Below, one piece after another: positions 8,152-17,374 of a DNA stretch of 64,000 nucleotides (position 1 is its first letter; each line of letters starts with the position of its first letter). The notes beneath the pieces are model-generated. The model made no database searches. It was not told the DNA's origin and was given only the letters and a program-made list of their open reading frames with translations. The stretch is from Aeromicrobium sp. Root236 (GTDB taxonomy: Bacteria > Actinomycetota > Actinomycetes > Propionibacteriales > Nocardioidaceae): contig NZ_LMIS01000001.1 in NCBI RefSeq assembly GCF_001428805.1, forward strand, positions 434,001 to 498,000, read 5' to 3'. The translations under genes were made by a program, and so were the position numbers.

Positions 8152-10067
8152 CGCTCGTCCTGACGGGCATCGACTCGTTGCCGGAGTGCCCGACAATCGG
8201 GGACGAGGTGCTGCCGGCCACCCGGGCGGCGGCCGTCGCGATCTCCGAGTCTGCCGAGGTCATGCACAAGAACGCCGCCCCGCCCGAGTGGGAGGGCGAC
8301 GAGGCCACGTTGGCCAACCACGTGATGACCATGACGGCCAAGAAGCTGGACGCCCCGGTCGCGGCCTTGGAGGTGGGCATCGCCGCGCTGGACCGGTTCA
8401 GCGAGCTGGTGGGCGGCCCCCTCAAGCAACGTCACGTGGCGCTGACTCGCACCCGTACGGCCTTGGGCCACAAGGAGGGTGAGCTGGAACCTCGGCTGGC
8501 GAACGCCGACGACCCCACGATCGAGGCCGATGTCCGCAGCCACAACGCCACGGTGGCTGCGTTCAACCGCGACGTCGCCTCGTGGACCAAGGACCTCACG
8601 GACGCCGAGGACACGGTGATCGCCGCACTCAAGAAGGCCGACACGGTCAGCGAGGGCTCCGACCTCGTGTCCCAGCTGCCCAACGTGCCGGCCCTGGTGC
8701 ACCGCGCCGAGGAGCTCAAGAACGACCCGAGGAAGGTCTTCGCCTGGTGGGCGTCGTTGTCGCGCGCCGAGCGCGAGGCGTTGAAGGCCGTGCGCCCGGA
8801 GTTCATCGGCAATCTCGACGGGATCCCGATCACCGACCGGGACGAGGCCAACCGGGCCAACCTGACCGCCCTGCGCGAATCGATCCGCGAACGCGAGGGC
8901 ACGGACGACTTCACCAGCGACGACAAGGACCTGCTCGCCAAGATCACGGGCGTCGAGAACGGACTGGCCCGCGGCGATGGCAAGACCTTCCCCACCTATC
9001 TCCTGGTGTTCGACCCTGATGCTGCGAACGGCGACGGTCACGCAGCCGTGGCCTTCGGCAACCCGGAGACCGCCGATCACGTCACGGTCAACGTCCCAGG
9101 CCTGACGAGTGAGATGAACAACTTCAACACGGTGGCCGGTCAGGCGTTGGCGGTCAGGGATGGGACTGTCCGACAGGCAAACGGGAGCGTCGCCTCCATC
9201 GCCTGGCTGGGTTATGACGCACCATCGGGATATGTCAGCGATGCCATCGACTTCGTGGGAGTGACCAGCGAGGCCAAGGCGAATGCCGGAGCTCGGAACC
9301 TCTCCCTGTTCGTCGAAGGTTTGAACGCGACACGGGACGGCGGCGCCAAGGACATGCACCTCACGGTGATCGGCCATTCGTACGGATCGACGACCGTCGC
9401 CATCGCCGCAGGAGACGGGATGCAGGCGGACGACATCGTGCTCGTCGGCAGCCCCGGAGCTGGGGACGGCAACCGGCATGCGTCGGATCTCGCTGGCAAC
9501 GTCTATGTCGGATCGGCCGACGAGGACCCGGTCTCTCGGCTTGGGAACCTCACACCTTTCGGGTTGGGGGTGGACCCTGCGACCTCCGCCTTCGGCGCGC
9601 ATCGATTCGGAGTGGACGAGGGGCACGACTTCGCGTGGACACCGCTCGGTCTCAAGAACGGATTGGACAACCACACCGCCTACTTCGACCCAGAGAGCGA
9701 CTCACTGAGTGACATCAGCAAGGTCGCTGGCGGCGTGCCCGACCGGATTCACGAAGTCGGGGGCCGAGGTGCAGCAAGCGACCCGGGTTGGTGGCTCCGC
9801 AACAACGCCGGCGCCCCGCTGGACCAGGTGCTGTTCCCGGCGACCGCGGCTCACCAGCTCTCGGAGCCCTACATCGACTCGGCCATGGATCACGCTCGCG
9901 ATGCCGCCGACGACCTGGCCGAGCAGCAGCGTCGCATGATCGACGGCGCCATACGGCGCGTTCGCGACACCGCAGACGATGTCAAGGAAGGGGCCGTCGA
10001 TCGAGCCGAGGACGTTGCGCGGCTGGTGTCACGGATTGCCCCGCCACGTATCCCTGGCATCGGATGA
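8148..10067 (+). CDS. DUF1023 alpha/beta-hydrolase with N-terminal helical domain
   Basis: A 639-residue protein. Residues about 1-270 are helical and WXG100-like. Residues about 280-520 form an alpha/beta-hydrolase (PF06259, DUF1023) with nucleophile elbow GHSYGS (Ser411), an acidic strand end (DDIVLVGSPGAG) and the expected His509 (LDNHTAYFD). The last 120 residues are charged helices (AADDLAEQQRRM...). DUF1023 proteins are putative secreted esterases or lipases of actinobacteria, often next to WXG100 genes. The start ATG overlaps the upstream stop. No Sec signal peptide is seen, which fits ESX-type export. Substrate unknown; a toxin role is possible given the lipoprotein next door. Confidence 0.85.
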   Translation: MTLVLTGIDSLPECPTIGDEVLPATRAAAVAISESAEVMHKNAAPPEWEGDEATLANHVMTMTAKKLDAPVAALEVGIAALDRFSELVGGPLKQRHVALTRTRTALGHKEGELEPRLANADDPTIEADVRSHNATVAAFNRDVASWTKDLTDAEDTVIAALKKADTVSEGSDLVSQLPNVPALVHRAEELKNDPRKVFAWWASLSRAEREALKAVRPEFIGNLDGIPITDRDEANRANLTALRESIREREGTDDFTSDDKDLLAKITGVENGLARGDGKTFPTYLLVFDPDAANGDGHAAVAFGNPETADHVTVNVPGLTSEMNNFNTVAGQALAVRDGTVRQANGSVASIAWLGYDAPSGYVSDAIDFVGVTSEAKANAGARNLSLFVEGLNATRDGGAKDMHLTVIGHSYGSTTVAIAAGDGMQADDIVLVGSPGAGDGNRHASDLAGNVYVGSADEDPVSRLGNLTPFGLGVDPATSAFGAHRFGVDEGHDFAWTPLGLKNGLDNHTAYFDPESDSLSDISKVAGGVPDRIHEVGGRGAASDPGWWLRNNAGAPLDQVLFPATAAHQLSEPYIDSAMDHARDAADDLAEQQRRMIDGAIRRVRDTADDVKEGAVDRAEDVARLVSRIAPPRIPGIG

Positions 10068-10099
10068 CCGGCCACCCGCATCGCGGCGCACCGTCCCGA

Positions 10100-10105
10100 T
10101 ACCGT
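10100..10105 (+). promoter_or_regulatory. -10 element of the lipoprotein gene
   Basis: TACCGT ends 6 nt before the ATG at 10112, so the lipoprotein may have its own leaderless promoter as well as reading through from the hydrolase operon. Confidence 0.4.
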
Positions 10106-10111
10106 GGCGTC

Positions 10112-10624
10112 ATGATCCGTCGGGTGGGTGTGATGGTGCTGATAGGGGTGATGATGGCTGGTTGTGGTCTGAGCCCGCGGGGCACCGTCAAGGTGGATGG
10201 CGATGAGTACGCCAAGGCGGTGAACGAGACCGAGTCCCTCGGCAAGAAGGCAACAGATCTGATTCGAGAGACCTCCGAAGGAACGGACGGCGACATCAGC
10301 GCGGTGCTCAGCAGTCGCTGTGGCGAGCCGTACGCCGACAACCTCCGCACCCTCGGGCTGGGCTCGAGCTTTCGTTTCGAGGGCAGCAAGACCGAGACCC
10401 AGATCATCGATTCTGTCGCAGATGGCTTGGTGAAGCAGGGCTGGAAGAAGAAGCAGGGTGAGAACGAGAGGTACTTCTTCGAGCACGGCATCACCGGCGG
10501 GGCGACGATGAGGCTGTTCATCACCCCCGAGCCAGATGCTGACGAGCCAGGGCAGACGGCCGTGAACATGTCATTCGAGAGCACGTGCATGAGAATCCCC
10601 AAGGACATCGCCGAGAAGAGCTGA
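10112..10624 (+). CDS. Putative lipoprotein (possible immunity partner of the hydrolase)
   Basis: A 170-residue protein with a lipoprotein signal peptide: basic start MIRRVG, hydrophobic core, lipobox MAGC with Cys18. The mature part is a small soluble domain with two Cys (SRCGEPY and STCMRI) that could form a disulfide. Family not recognised. It lies 44 nt after the DUF1023 hydrolase. Small lipoproteins downstream of secreted toxins are often immunity proteins, so that role is worth testing, but here it is inference from position only. Confidence 0.75.
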   Translation: MIRRVGVMVLIGVMMAGCGLSPRGTVKVDGDEYAKAVNETESLGKKATDLIRETSEGTDGDISAVLSSRCGEPYADNLRTLGLGSSFRFEGSKTETQIIDSVADGLVKQGWKKKQGENERYFFEHGITGGATMRLFITPEPDADEPGQTAVNMSFESTCMRIPKDIAEKS

Positions 10625-10683
10625 GGGCTGTCGTCGCGCCCGGAGTCGGCTCCTGAACCGGCCTCCAGCGTTGCGTGCCGCAG

Positions 10684-10689
10684 TAGCGT
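10684..10689 (+). promoter_or_regulatory. -10 element of the MoxR/VWA operon
   Basis: TAGCGT ends 7 nt before the GTG at 10697, consistent with a leaderless transcript. Confidence 0.4.
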
Positions 10690-10696
10690 TGTACGC

Positions 10697-12082
10697 GTGA
10701 CCGCTCCCACCCTGGCAACCGTCGGCGAACTGCGAGCTTCTGGCCACGTCCAGAAGACACTGCGCACCGAGATCCGCGACAACCTTCTCTCCGCCCTCCG
10801 CGAGGGCCGAGACCCGTGGCCGGGCCTGCACGGCTTCGAGTCCACCGTGATCCCGCAGCTCGAACGCGCGCTCATCGCCGGGCACGACATCGTGCTGCTC
10901 GGTGAGCGCGGCCAGGGCAAGACCCGGCTGCTGCGCACGATGGTCGGGCTGCTCGACGAGTGGTCGCCCGTCATCGAGGGTTCGGAGCTCGGCGAGCACC
11001 CGTACGAGCCGATCACGACGGGCAGCCTGCGACGCGCCGCCGAGCTCGGCGACGAGCTGCCGATCGTGTGGCGGCACAGAGATGAGCGGTACGCCGAGAA
11101 GCTCGCCACCCCGGACACCAGCGTCGCCGACCTCATCGGCGACGTCGACCCGATGAAGGTCGCCGAAGGACGTAGCCTCGGCGATCCGGAGACCATCCAC
11201 TTCGGCCTCATCCCGCGGAGCCACCGCGGCATCGTCGCGATCAACGAGCTGCCGGACCTCGCCGAGCGCATCCAGGTCGCGATGCTCAACGTCATGGAGG
11301 AGCGCGACATCCAGATCCGTGGGTACGTCCTGCGGCTGCCGCTCGACGTGCTCGTGGTGGCGAGCGCCAACCCGGAGGACTACACGAACCGCGGCCGGAT
11401 CATCACACCGCTGAAGGACCGGTTCGGCGCAGAGATCCGCACGCACTACCCGACCGAGCTCGACGACGAGATCGCCGTGATCCGGCAGGAGGCCGAGCTG
11501 GTCGCCGACGTGCCGGACTACCTCGTCGAGATCCTGGCCCGGTTCACGCGCGCGCTCCGCGAGTCGACCGCCGTCGACCAGCGGAGTGGCGTCAGCGCCC
11601 GGTTCGCCATCGCAGGTGCCGAGACGATCGCCGCCGCGGCGATCCACCGCGCCACCCGTCAGGGCGAGGACGAGGCTGTCGCCCGGCCGGTCGACCTGGA
11701 GACCGCCGTCGACGTGCTGGGCGGCAAGATCGAGTTCGAGTCGGGGGAGGAGGGGCGCGAGGACCAGATCCTCGACCACCTGCTGCGCTCCGCGACGGCT
11801 GAGACCGTACGAGCGCACTTCCGGGGCATCGACTTCACGGTGCTGGTCGACGCGATCGAGAACGGCACGATCGTCACGACCGGCGAGCAGGTCACGGCGC
11901 GCGACTTCCTCACCGGCCTGCCTGTCCTCGGGGAGTCCGAGCTGTACGACGACGTCTGCGAGCGCCTCGGCGCCACGAACGACGGTCAACGAGCCGGTGC
12001 GATCGAGCTGGCCCTCGAGGGGCTCTACCTCGCCCGCAAGGTCAGCAAGGAGACCGGCGGAGGCGAGACGATATATGGCTAG
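10697..12082 (+). CDS. AAA+ ATPase, magnesium-chelatase ChlI/MoxR-like
   Basis: A 461-residue AAA+ protein. It has Walker A GERGQGKT at 69-76, a Walker B-like IVAINEL at 179-185 and ASANPEDYTNRG (sensor/arginine-finger region), followed by a helical lid domain. It resembles the ChlI/BchI-type subunit and pairs with the VWA protein encoded next, like the BchI-BchD or MoxR-VWA chaperone modules that assemble or activate client proteins. GTG start at 10697. Its last 8 nt overlap the next gene, so the two are stoichiometrically coupled. The client is unknown; nothing in the context points to chlorophyll or cobalamin chelation. Confidence 0.87.
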   Translation: MTAPTLATVGELRASGHVQKTLRTEIRDNLLSALREGRDPWPGLHGFESTVIPQLERALIAGHDIVLLGERGQGKTRLLRTMVGLLDEWSPVIEGSELGEHPYEPITTGSLRRAAELGDELPIVWRHRDERYAEKLATPDTSVADLIGDVDPMKVAEGRSLGDPETIHFGLIPRSHRGIVAINELPDLAERIQVAMLNVMEERDIQIRGYVLRLPLDVLVVASANPEDYTNRGRIITPLKDRFGAEIRTHYPTELDDEIAVIRQEAELVADVPDYLVEILARFTRALRESTAVDQRSGVSARFAIAGAETIAAAAIHRATRQGEDEAVARPVDLETAVDVLGGKIEFESGEEGREDQILDHLLRSATAETVRAHFRGIDFTVLVDAIENGTIVTTGEQVTARDFLTGLPVLGESELYDDVCERLGATNDGQRAGAIELALEGLYLARKVSKETGGGETIYG

Positions 12083-14135
12083 GGCCAACCGCCGGCTCAC
12101 CCGCGACGCCCGCTACGGCAAGTACGTCGACGGGCCCGATCCGCTGGCACCGCCCGTCGACCTGGCTGAGGCTCTCGACGCGATCGGTGAGGACGTGATG
12201 GCGGGCTACTCGCCGGAGCGCGCGATGCGGGAGTTCCTGCGCCGTGGCGGCAAGGACCAGGCGGGGCTCGACGACATCGCTCGACGCGTGGCAGAGCGTC
12301 GACGCGAGCTCACCCAGCGCCACAACCTCGACGGCACGTTGCAGGAGGTCAAGGAGCTGCTTGAGCGTGCGGTGCTCGAGGAGCGCAAGCAGCTGGCCCG
12401 CGACGTGGAGATGGACGACAGCGAGCGGGCGTTCGCCGAGATGCAGCTCGACAACCTGCCGCCCTCGCCGGCCGCGGCCGTCAACCAGCTGAGCGACTAC
12501 GACTGGCAGAGCACGTCGGCGCGCGAGGACTACGAGAAGATCAAGGACCTCCTGGGCCGCGAGATGCTCGACCAGCGCTTCGCCGGCATGAAGAACGCGC
12601 TCGAGAACGCCACCGACGAGGACCGGGCTGCGATCAACGCGATGCTCGAGGACCTCAACGAGCTGCTCGAGGCCCACAACCGCGGCGAGGACAGCCAGGA
12701 GCAGTTCGACCAGTTCATGGCCAAGCACGGTGACTTCTTCCCGGAGAACCCGGCGAACATCGACGAGCTGCTGGACTCGCTCGCCCAGCGTGCCGCCGCG
12801 GCGCAGCGGATGCGCAACTCGATGACCCAGGAACAGCGCGACGAGCTCGATGCGCTGGCTCAGCAGGCGTTCGGCTCACCGGAGCTGATGTCGTCGCTCG
12901 CGAGGCTCGACGGCAACCTGCAGTCGGCGCGGCCCGGCGAGGACTGGGGCAGCTCCGAGCAGATGGACGGCGAGGAGGGCCTCGGCCTGGGCGACGGGAC
13001 GGGCGTCTTCCAGGACATTGCGGACCTCGACGAGCTGTCCGAGCAGCTCTCGCAGTCCTACAACGGCTCGCGGATGGACGACCTCGATCTCGACAAGCTC
13101 GCGCGTCAGCTGGGCGACGAGGCCGTGGTCGACGCCCGTACGCTCCAGCAGCTCGAGCAGGCGCTCCGCGACTCCGGCACCATGAAGCGCGGCACCGATG
13201 GGCAGCTCAAGCTGACCCCGAAGGCCATGCGCCAGCTCGGCAAGGCGCTCCTGCGGGACGTCGCCAACACGATGTCGGGGCGTCAGGGCAACCGTGACAT
13301 CCGGCAGGCCGGCGCCGCAGGGGAGCGGTCGGGAGCGACGCGGGAGTGGGCCTTCGGTGACACCGAGCCGTGGGACGTCACCCGCACGATCACCAACGCG
13401 ATCACCCGCCTCGCCGGTGAAGGTGCCCCTTCGACAGGCTCAGGAATCGGACCGGTCCGGATCGAGATCGGCGACGTCGAGGTCCAGGAGACCGAGGCCC
13501 GTACGCAGGCGTGCGTCGCGCTGCTCGTCGACACGTCGTTCTCGATGGCGATGGACGGTCGCTGGGTGCCGATGAAGCGCACAGCGCTCGCCCTGCACAC
13601 GCTCATCACCAGCCGGTTCCGCGGCGACGACCTGCAGCTCATCGGGTTCGGGCGGCATGCCGAGGTCATGGAGATCGAGGAGCTCACCGGCCTCGACGCG
13701 ATGTACGACAAGGGCACCAACCTGCACCATGCGCTGCTGCTGGCCAACCGCCACTTCCGCAAGCACCCCAACGCGCAGCCGGTGCTGCTCATCGTGACGG
13801 ATGGCGAGCCGACCTCGCACCTGGAGTCCAGCGGTGAGGTGTTCTTCAGCTATCCGCCCCACCCGGTGACCGTCGCGTACGCCGTGCGTGAGCTCGACAC
13901 GTCGATGCGTCTCGGCGCGCAGACGACGTTCTTCCGGCTGGGGGAGGACCCCGGCCTGGCCCGGTTCATCGACTCGATGGCGAAGCGCGCCGGCGGCACC
14001 GTGGTGGCGCCCGAGCTGGACGACCTCGGCGCGGCGGTCGTCGGGTCCTACCTCGGCTCGCGCAGTCCTCGCGGAGCGTTCGGTGGCGGCTACGGCGACA
14101 TGTTCGGCGGCGGACGGGGCTACTGGGTCGACTGA
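12075..14135 (+). CDS. VWA domain-containing protein (partner of ChlI-like ATPase)
   Basis: A 686-residue protein. The first 430 residues are highly charged and helical. A von Willebrand A domain follows, with MIDAS motif DTSFS starting at Asp486 and a later TDGEP. The C-terminus is Gly/aromatic-rich. VWA proteins of this type bind metal through MIDAS and act with an AAA+ ATPase, here the gene overlapping its start by 8 nt (ATG at 12075). Residues about 451-457 are encoded by a REP-like sequence (see 13426) and form a small PSTGSG linker just before the VWA domain. Cellular target unknown. Confidence 0.87.
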   Translation: MARANRRLTRDARYGKYVDGPDPLAPPVDLAEALDAIGEDVMAGYSPERAMREFLRRGGKDQAGLDDIARRVAERRRELTQRHNLDGTLQEVKELLERAVLEERKQLARDVEMDDSERAFAEMQLDNLPPSPAAAVNQLSDYDWQSTSAREDYEKIKDLLGREMLDQRFAGMKNALENATDEDRAAINAMLEDLNELLEAHNRGEDSQEQFDQFMAKHGDFFPENPANIDELLDSLAQRAAAAQRMRNSMTQEQRDELDALAQQAFGSPELMSSLARLDGNLQSARPGEDWGSSEQMDGEEGLGLGDGTGVFQDIADLDELSEQLSQSYNGSRMDDLDLDKLARQLGDEAVVDARTLQQLEQALRDSGTMKRGTDGQLKLTPKAMRQLGKALLRDVANTMSGRQGNRDIRQAGAAGERSGATREWAFGDTEPWDVTRTITNAITRLAGEGAPSTGSGIGPVRIEIGDVEVQETEARTQACVALLVDTSFSMAMDGRWVPMKRTALALHTLITSRFRGDDLQLIGFGRHAEVMEIEELTGLDAMYDKGTNLHHALLLANRHFRKHPNAQPVLLIVTDGEPTSHLESSGEVFFSYPPHPVTVAYAVRELDTSMRLGAQTTFFRLGEDPGLARFIDSMAKRAGGTVVAPELDDLGAAVVGSYLGSRSPRGAFGGGYGDMFGGGRGYWVD
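13426..13445. repeat. REP-like sequence inside the VWA gene
   Basis: CCCCTTCGACAGGCTCAGGA matches the CCTTCGACAGGCTCAGG-type dispersed element common in many actinobacterial genomes, normally intergenic. Here it lies in frame inside a coding region, in a linker position. Recognition is from memory of the element, without a search. Confidence 0.45.
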
Positions 14136-14160
14136 CGCCCGCCGTTTTCACGCTGCGGCA

Positions 14161-14166
14161 TACGCT
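14161..14166 (+). promoter_or_regulatory. -10 element of the permease operon
   Basis: TACGCT ends 6 nt before the GTG at 14173. A single TTTTCA half-site lies just upstream, but no full Zur box is visible. Confidence 0.4.
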
Positions 14167-14172
14167 TCGACC

Positions 14173-15195
14173 GTGACAATCGGCGCGACGAGGAGCGTGG
14201 TCCCGGCGCGTCCGGCGTTCTCGAGGCGAGGCGCGGCACTCGCCGCCGGATTCCTGGCGGCAGCCCTGCTGCTGCGCGTGACGACCGCCCGGTTGAGCGC
14301 GAACCTGCTGCCTGCCGCCCTGCGGGACTTCCTGACCCTGTCGATCAGCGTGGTGGTCGAGTCCCTGCCGTTCGTGATCCTGGGGATCCTGTTCTCCGCC
14401 CTGGTCCAGGTGTGGCTGCCGCCGGGGCTGCTGCTCAGGCTGCTGCCGCGTCGCGGCGTTCTGCGGCGGGCGTCGGTGTCCGGCCTCGGTGTCGTGATGC
14501 CGGTGTGCGAGTGCGGGAACGTGCCGCTGGCCCGGGGATTCGTGCTCGGCGGGATGGGCGTCCCGGAGACGATCACGTTCCTGTTGGCGGCGCCCCTGCT
14601 CAACCCGGTGACGATCGTGACGACCTACCAGGCGTTCGGCTGGGGCAACGACATCCTCGTGGGGCGTATCCTCGGCGGGTTCCTGATCGCGAACGTCGTC
14701 GGCTGGATCTTCAGCCGGCACGCCGCACCGACCGAGCTGCTGACACCGGCGTTCAACGAGTCGTGTCGTACGCATGGCGGCCACGACGACGAGCCGCGAT
14801 GGGTGCGCTCTGTCGATGTGTTCAGCCGCGAGACCACCGCCGTGCTGCCGGCACTGTTCATCGGGTCCGCGGTGGCCGGTGCGATCCAGGTCGGCGTGCC
14901 GAGGTCCGTCCTCGTCGCGATCGGTGCCAACCCCTTGTGGTCGGTGCTCGTGCTGATGCTGCTGGCGTTCGTCGTGGCGATCTGCTCCAACGTGGATGCG
15001 TTCTTCGCCCTGGCGCTGGGGTCGAGCTTCATGCCGGGCGCGATCGTCGCGTTCCTGGTGTTCGGCGCGATGGTCGACGTCAAGATGGTGGCGCTGCTTC
15101 GTACGACGTTCACGACCCGCGCCGTCCTCGACCTGACCGTCCTGGTGATGTTGTCGACACTCGTGCTCGGGCTGGGGGTGAACCTCGTTGCGTGA
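14173..15195 (+). CDS. Permease (ArsP/DUF318 family), probable metal transporter
   Basis: A 340-residue polytopic membrane protein of the PF03773 permease family (YcgR/YraQ/ArsP-like), with about eight hydrophobic segments. The hallmark PVCECGNVPLARG gives a Cys-x-Cys pair at residues 112 and 114, likely metal-contacting. GTG at 14173 is used because TACGCT ends 6 nt upstream. It overlaps the next gene, a TIGR03943 protein, by 8 nt. Such permease/TIGR03943 pairs (YcgR-YcgQ in Bacillus) are tied to zinc or other metal homeostasis in several bacteria. The metal and the direction of transport cannot be read from sequence. Confidence 0.85.
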   Translation: MTIGATRSVVPARPAFSRRGAALAAGFLAAALLLRVTTARLSANLLPAALRDFLTLSISVVVESLPFVILGILFSALVQVWLPPGLLLRLLPRRGVLRRASVSGLGVVMPVCECGNVPLARGFVLGGMGVPETITFLLAAPLLNPVTIVTTYQAFGWGNDILVGRILGGFLIANVVGWIFSRHAAPTELLTPAFNESCRTHGGHDDEPRWVRSVDVFSRETTAVLPALFIGSAVAGAIQVGVPRSVLVAIGANPLWSVLVLMLLAFVVAICSNVDAFFALALGSSFMPGAIVAFLVFGAMVDVKMVALLRTTFTTRAVLDLTVLVMLSTLVLGLGVNLVA

Positions 15196-15910
15196 CCTGC
15201 CCTGGCGCCGTCTCCACGGCGTCCTGCTGAGCCTGGTCGGGGCGTCGGCCACGTGCTGGCTCGCGCTGACCGACCGGCTGGCGCTCTACATCCATCCTCG
15301 GTACGTCGTGTTCACCGCGATCATGAGCGTCGTCGCCCTCGCGTTGATCGTGGCGAGCTTCGCCGTCCGGCCCGCCGACAGCCACGAGGAGGAGCGTCCG
15401 CGCGGCCGGCGCTCGGCGATCGCAGGCGCAGCCCTCGTGGTGGCGGCGGTCGTGGCCCTGCTCGTCGCACCACCCTCGACGCTCTCGGAGGCCACGGCGC
15501 AGCAGCGCAAGGTCAACCAGACCCTGAGCTCCACGCCGATGACCAGCCCTGACGGCACGGACTTCGCGCACTTCAGGCTGCGCGACTGGGCGGCCGCGAT
15601 CCAGCTGGCGGCCGATCCGGGTGTCCTCAAGGGCCGGCCGTTCGACGGCACCGGATTCGTGTCGCCCGTGGACGGCAAGCATCCCGACGTGTTCTACCTG
15701 ACCAGGTTCGTCGTGACGTGCTGCGCCGTCGACGCGCAGCCGGTGGGCGTGCCGGTGTACGAGCCCGACTGGCGCGCCCACCACAAGAAGGGCTCGTGGG
15801 TCCACGTCACCGGCGCTCTGGGTGCCGATCCGGGCGACGCCAGCGCCTCTCTCGTGATCCCGAAGACCGTAGATCCCATCTCCGAGCCGAGCCAGCCGTA
15901 TGAGCACTGA
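15188..15910 (+). CDS. TIGR03943 family permease partner (DUF1980)
   Basis: A 240-residue protein. It has two N-terminal transmembrane helices (about 10-28 and 38-60), a third at about 78-95, then an extracytoplasmic domain carrying a vicinal Cys178-Cys179 pair (VVTCCAVDAQP), the signature of TIGR03943/YcgQ proteins. It works with the upstream DUF318 permease, probably in metal binding or transport. The start is TTG at 15188, preceded by GGGGGTGAA, within the permease 3' end. Its stop overlaps the ATG of the next gene by 11 nt, so all three genes form one operon. Confidence 0.85.
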   Translation: MRDLPWRRLHGVLLSLVGASATCWLALTDRLALYIHPRYVVFTAIMSVVALALIVASFAVRPADSHEEERPRGRRSAIAGAALVVAAVVALLVAPPSTLSEATAQQRKVNQTLSSTPMTSPDGTDFAHFRLRDWAAAIQLAADPGVLKGRPFDGTGFVSPVDGKHPDVFYLTRFVVTCCAVDAQPVGVPVYEPDWRAHHKKGSWVHVTGALGADPGDASASLVIPKTVDPISEPSQPYEH

Positions 15911-17319
15911 GCCGGGCCGTTGGTCGTACGGGCGGATCGTCACCGTGACGGTCGTCGTGCTCGTGCTCGTCGCCGTGGTCCTCGGTGTGGCGGGCTCCCG
16001 GCAGCCGCCGCGGGTCAGAGCCGCACAGCTCGACGCGGCGTACGCCACCGAGAACGCAGGGGGACAGCTCGTGCTGGCACCCAACCAGCCGACGCGTGCG
16101 GGCACCCTGCGAGTCACCACTCGCCCGGCGGTCAAGGCCTCCGCGAGGCGGCATGACGGCGAGGTCGTGGTCACGTTCGCCTCGGCCCTGCACTACGACA
16201 CGACGTACGACGTGACGGTGGGCCCGGTGACCGGACGCTACACCGGCGCACGCGGTTCGCTGCACTACCGCTTCCGCACGCCGAGCCCGACGGTGTTCAC
16301 CCTGATCCGCAGCGGGAAGCTCGACGACGGCAAGCCCGACCGGATCGTCCAGGTCGAGGGGTCCGTCGAGCGCACGGTGTTCAGCGATGACGTGATCCTC
16401 GAGTACGCCGACGGCGGGCGGTCGCTGATCGCCAGCACGTACGACCACGGCGTCAACAAGCTCGTCAGGGTCGACGACGACGGACGGGTGCACCGGCCGT
16501 ACCGGCTCGACACCGCAGGAGGGCAGCCGGTCTCGGGGCTCCGCGCCGACCCGCGGACCGGGCTCTTCGGCTACATCACACCCCCCCCATGGCAGCGAGA
16601 CGGAGCACCTCTACGTGCGTGACGTGGCCGACCCGTCGGTCGGGCGCCAGCCGGTCAAGGCGGCGGACGGCACGCCGATGGAGGCCATCGACTGGATGCT
16701 GATACCCGGCACGCGGGAGGCCGTCGTCCAGGACAGCTCCGGCCGGGTCTTCATGACCAACCCGGACAAGCCCGAGGCCGCTCCGACGCCGCTGGGCACG
16801 TACGGACGCATCAACGGGTTCGTGCCGACCACCTCGGTGCTCACCCTGCCGGACAACAACAGCTCGGGCATCCGCCTGCTCGACCCGCTCCACGGCATCT
16901 CGCGGACCGTGCCACGCAAGGACCTGCCGGCCGAGGACAGCGAGGCGTACGCCCTCCAGCAGCTGTCGCTCGACGAGTCCGGCAGCGCCGTGGTCGTGGA
17001 GTGGAGTCCCAGCGGTGATGACGGCAGCTACCGGATCGCCGTGATCGGGCGGGGCAAGCCGCGCTATCTGCTGGCGACCAAGCCCGGGCAGGCCGACAAC
17101 GCGTCGATCTGCCTCGCCCCTGACGGCGGTCACGTCGCGGTCGTGGTCCAGCCGGCGCACGCCAAGGCTGACGGCTACCCGGTGCAGCCCTCAGCCGGTG
17201 ACATGACGACCTACATCGCCGACACGTCAGGCGGCTCGGTCGTCGAGGCGCGTGGCGCCCAGCCGCAGTGGTGCAGCTCGGGCCCGACCTCCAACGCCGT
17301 CAGTGCCGACGGTCCGTGA
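15900..17319 (+). pseudogene. Frameshifted membrane-anchored extracytoplasmic protein, third gene of metal-permease operon
   Basis: Reading from ATG 15900 gives one transmembrane helix (about 11-30) and a beta-rich, propeller-like exterior domain, then a premature stop at 16622. From about 16590 the next frame (+1) continues the same kind of protein to 17319 without interruption (HGSETEHLYVRD onwards). The switch coincides with a run of eight C at 16581-16588. Removing one C would restore a 472-residue protein. So this is either a real frameshift, a phase-variable tract or a sequencing/assembly error in a homopolymer. Family not recognised; position suggests a role with the metal permease. 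Confidence 0.75.
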
Positions 17320-17374
17320 CCTGACGCGGCCAGACACCCCGGGGACATACTTCGAGGTGACACAGGAGAGACAC

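Noticed and set aside
14140-14160. Zur box upstream of the metal permease
   Set aside because: Only one TTTTCA half-site is present; the matching half is missing.
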